NCBI GenBank assembly: GCA_935421135.1 | Contig: OW285192.1 | Span: 12,231,501-12,295,500, forward strand | Reading direction: 5' to 3' | Length of the DNA stretch: 64,000 nt | Origin: Bugulina stolonifera | Lineage: Eukaryota > Bryozoa > Gymnolaemata > Cheilostomatida > Bugulidae | Part shown: positions 61,180-64,000 of the stretch, in pieces | Numbering within the stretch: the first letter of the stretch is position 1 | Layout of the letters: the number at the start of each line of letters is the position of its first letter | Notes under the pieces: model-generated | What the model was told of the DNA's origin: nothing | What the model saw: only the letters and a program-made list of their open reading frames with translations | Databases searched by the model: none | Position numbers and translations under genes: made by a program

Positions 61180-62372
61180 CTAAAGACTGTCTTCACTGTT
61201 ATCAGCCTGATCTTCTACGACAAAATCACAAGTGATGAAATCAGTGCTAGATGGGGTCTTCCGCTGCCGTTTGCCAATAAACTGAGTGATGGACGTCTGG
61301 CAAGATCGCTTGCTCCCTCATCAATAGCACCTTCTTCAGCTAGTTCTTTCAACCTGCAACTGAGACAGATTCCTAACTTTGGAAGAATATAAAATGTATC
61401 GTTCACATAGTATAAAAGGATTGTGATTTCTTGTATGCGTTTCTTTTAAACCTGTCCAACAGTCACTTTATTTTCATATTCATGTAAATAAAAATCAGGG
61501 TCTGGAATCTAGTCAGTAAGCAAATAATAAGGTTGCAATAATTTCCAATTGTTAAGTGTACCTTCTGCTTGGTGACAGGACCCAGGATTTCCTTCACCAA
61601 AGCTGTTGATTTGGTCCTTCCTGCAGTAAAAGAGGTTGCAGTTTGGCTGTCCGGAAACATCTTCCTGAATAGCTTAGATACATGGTCAGCTACATTAAAA
61701 TTAATGTCATGCTCCACTAAGAAATTGGCAAAGAGTAGCTCAGCTTCGCTTGTCTATAAAATAACAAAGATATGATATCATACAAGGATGCAACGCTATG
61801 GAAAAACCTAACCAGCTTCATGTTCTTGTTAACGATGTTAACCATGTTAACCATGTTAACCATGTTAACCATGTTCTTGTTAACAATTTTAGCCAGTACT
61901 TACCTAGGCTATTCAATATTTATATAAATGCAAATATATATATATTTCTCCAATCAAAGAGTGCTCATTGTTCAATGATTCTGTTCATTTTTTTATTAAT
62001 TTACTATTTAACATCCAATTATTTTTTATCAAATGATTAACTACAAGTGTGTCTAATATTTTAAAAAAATATTATAAAAAATTCTATATACCTTTCTATA
62101 TTGAGATTGGTGATCACCCAATGTCGATTGTGAAGAAACTACTTTGTCAGCATTCACTCCCTCTTCCATCAATTTCAGATGTTTCTCTGTGTTGGCATGT
62201 TTTACCAAGCACGCTTTCCCCTGCCTTTCACATCTACCAAAACTGGCTTTACAGTTTTAGTACTGCAGAGCTGGCATTTTACCAAGAAATCTGAATATTT
62301 TTCAAACTGAGAAAACTTAGGATCTTTAAACCAATCTTGCAAAACTTTCTGATGATACCTTTTTTGACTCAT
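61180..62372 (-). pseudogene. BED-zinc-finger hAT transposase remnant
   Basis: The first exon (62372 to about 62095) starts MSQKRYHQKVLQDWFKD with a CQLC pair. The matching histidines (HANTEKH) follow only after a shift of frame near 62205-62225, where the original frame hits TAA (62204-62202). A second exon (61753-61562) reads AELLFANFLVEHDINFNVAD and LFRKMFPDS, typical of the region after the zinc finger in hAT-related proteins. A last part (61353-61180) needs another frame change to reach a plausible C-terminus (QTSITQFIGKRQRK...). The catalytic core is missing, so the gene looks dead. Confidence 0.7.
61835..61876. repeat. Simple 10-bp repeat (gttaaccat)n
   Basis: Four copies of 'gttaaccat' in a row, inside the hAT element. 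Confidence 0.85.
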
Positions 62373-63089
62373 TTTCATTTTTCTAATCAATGGATTTACT
62401 TGAGAGATTTTCAAACAATGAAACTAGACTGGAAGCTGTAAAAACATAACTTCAAATCTTACAATATATTTGGATTTCCCAACTTTTAGTACATTGATCT
62501 CTCATTAGCCTCTACTAATAGAAAATAGCTTAGAAACACTGACCACTGATCTCTCATTGAGTGTAAACACCTCTGACATTGACCTTTTTTATATTCCATC
62601 AACGACTTCCGTTGATTCCAGCCAAATCATAGACCTTGAGGGAAGATAACTCCAAGGTCGTAGAAAAGGTGTATTTAGTAAAAGGTCGTGGTCGTAGGAC
62701 GTAGGGGGAGAAAAGTCGTAAGTATACGACTTAGGTCGTAGAGTTGGCAACACTGCATTCCTATTCCAAATTCATAACCAATAACTTTGTTATGTGTGAA
62801 AATACAGCACTTTGAAACTTTAAACTCTCCTAGCCAAATTTTCATTATTGTCCACTTGGCTGGTTTGAGAACTAGGCCAGCGAATTGTATATTATGTATT
62901 ATTAATTATGTACTTTCAATTTTCATTTGCCATAATTTGCTTTGTACTTCAAAGTTATCCTCTCTACCCAGTCGTCGAGTAAATATTTCACGAATATTCT
63001 ATTGTTTTTCTTTCTTAGTTCTTGGGCTAGGTAAATCTCAATCAACCAATTAAATCACCTGATTTCGTGTATTTGCGCCAAAGCTAATA

Positions 63090-64000
63090 ATGGCGCCAAT
63101 GGGAGATGATGGAGAAACTTGTGATTCAGGTAAGCTTTTGAATGTTCTGGCTGCCCTTTTTATCAACATTCCTGTATTATAAGGCCTGAACGTTACAGTA
63201 GTTAATTTTTTACGTAATGCGCAATTTGTTGCGGAAACTCAGTTGTAAATTTAAATTTCTTTCCATGATTGATATGATTTCATTTGGTTTATCAAATCAT
63301 CTTGATCTCTTTTTTAGGGTTTTTTTTATTTCAATTCATAAAATTATTTTCAATTATTGGATTCTGATTTTCCCAGTCACAATCAAAGAATTTTTAGTGC
63401 CAAAATGGACCAAGTTAAAGACAGCGTTTTTTTTTTAATTGATAATCATAACGAAGTGATAAAGATAATCGATCCCTTATCCGTCCGTGTCCGATATTTA
63501 TTTATATTTTATATTAAATTTAATTTAGTTCCATTCTTAATATTGATATTCATTGCTATTGATACATATTCATTGAGTTGGTAGATAAGATTGCTGACAT
63601 TGGCTTGTTTTCAGGATATTCTTTGGCAAAAGATCGATCTCGAAGAGACAAGAAAGGATCTAAAGCTAGCGCTAGAGCAGAACTTCTAGCCAAAATTAAA
63701 AATGCCAAAGCAACAGGACAAAAATATGTTCCAGAGGTATGTATATAGCAGTCCTGGTCATTGCATATACATGTAGTTTAATGCAAATCCCTCTCACACA
63801 CCGCACACAAGTATTTCAACAATAGTCCGGTGTCTATTAACTAACCATTCTTAGTAATATAAATATGATACTTTCTCCATTGGTTTAGGAGAATGATGAT
63901 GATTTATATGACATGGTGGACGAAGAGGAATATTCAGATATTGTTAGACAGAGGAGAGAAGATAACTGGATAGTTGAGGGTTGGTTGGATTCTTCTGCTG
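63090..64000 (+). CDS. POLA1: DNA polymerase alpha catalytic subunit, N-terminal part (runs off the window)
   Basis: Three exons are visible (63090-63129, 63615-63736, 63889 to the edge), joined in phase, giving 91 residues. After MAPMGDDGETCDS comes the conserved N-terminal domain of the polymerase alpha catalytic subunit: ALA-type KDRSRRDKKGSKASARAELLAKIKNAKATGQKY, then DLYDMVDEEEYSDIVRQRREDNWIVEGW, matching the family's 'Y--VdE-eY-k-V--R--ddWIVdD' signature. The enzyme extends RNA primers made by primase to start DNA synthesis at replication origins and Okazaki fragments. The catalytic domain lies beyond base 64000. A transposon end lies about 200 bp upstream, so the promoter must be compact or be partly transposon-derived. 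Confidence 0.94.

Larger units (their letters stand above)
60942..62755 (-). mobile_element. hAT-type transposon nested in the outer element
   Basis: Terminal inverted repeats CAGTGTTGCCAAC (60942-60954) and GTTGGCAACACTG (62743-62755) are perfect over 13 bp. The 8-bp target-site duplication CATTCCTA is exact at 60934-60941 and 62756-62763. The element is 1,814 bp and encodes, on the minus strand, parts of a BED-zinc-finger protein. This is too short for a full hAT transposase, so it is probably a deletion derivative. Confidence 0.93.
59476..62887. mobile_element. DNA transposon with 25-bp perfect TIRs (outer element, split by a hAT insertion)
   Basis: The left end AATTCGCTGGCCTAGTTCTC plus AAACC and the right end, its exact complement (62863-62887), are perfect 25-bp inverted repeats. 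Without the nested element (60942-62755 and one 8-bp duplication) the outer element is about 1.6 kb. It carries one spliced ORF (59758-60697). Target-site duplication is unclear; if the element proper starts at CGCTGG, AATT flanks both ends. Superfamily not determined. It ends about 200 bp before the POLA1 start codon. Confidence 0.82.

Overview
This is nuclear DNA from an AT-rich, intron-rich animal. Genes are split by many short GT-AG introns, a tRNA-Tyr carries its own small intron, and the conserved genes (SAP130, POLA1, HIU hydrolase, C4orf33) are metazoan in type. Compact genes in repeat-rich intergenic DNA, plus an IkB-like ankyrin protein and an orphan LRR/FN3 receptor, suggest a marine invertebrate, possibly a sponge. 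That placement is inference; nothing here fixes the species.

Layout. 1-2.35 kb: a possible exon at the left edge, a 0.2-kb direct duplication, then a 1.3-kb CpG-dense minisatellite ending next to a CCAAT/TATA promoter. 2.48-3.93 kb (+): five-exon IkB-like ankyrin gene. 4.2-4.7 kb: GC-rich GGC/GGT repeat. 5.64-6.89 kb (+): small PDZ protein with a hydrophobic C-terminus, SYNJ2BP/OMP25-like in layout. 8.7 kb (-): tRNA-Tyr, with a decayed copy at 9.5 kb. 11.5-14.3 kb (+): 5-hydroxyisourate hydrolase with a signal peptide, with a solo LTR in intron 3. 14.3-24 kb: repeat-dominated DNA (LTR copies, MITEs, segmental duplications, minisatellites). 24.06-31.77 kb (+): six-exon MFS (monocarboxylate-transporter-like) gene; 33.25-34.16 kb holds a degenerate partial copy. 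34.4-37.2 kb: 18-bp minisatellite and an inverted sister of the first solo LTR. 37.3-39.9 kb (-): C4orf33/UPF0462 homologue. 42.97-50.76 kb (-): SAP130 in 16 coding exons. 52.77-58.61 kb (+): LRR-FN3-transmembrane receptor. 59.48-62.89 kb: a DNA transposon with a second, hAT-type transposon nested in it. 63.09 kb to the end (+): first three exons of POLA1, cut by the window edge.

The host genes do not form a pathway: they are a signalling inhibitor, a purine-catabolism enzyme, a transporter, a Sin3/HDAC scaffold, a receptor and a replicative polymerase. The most informative features are the genome dynamics: nested insertions with readable target-site duplications, a paralogous empty site for a hAT MITE, a partial gene duplication now decaying, and an intronic minisatellite whose unit contains a copy of the adjacent splice donor. 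I did not find a convincing new multi-gene system. Exon structures were assembled by hand from splice sites and reading phase.
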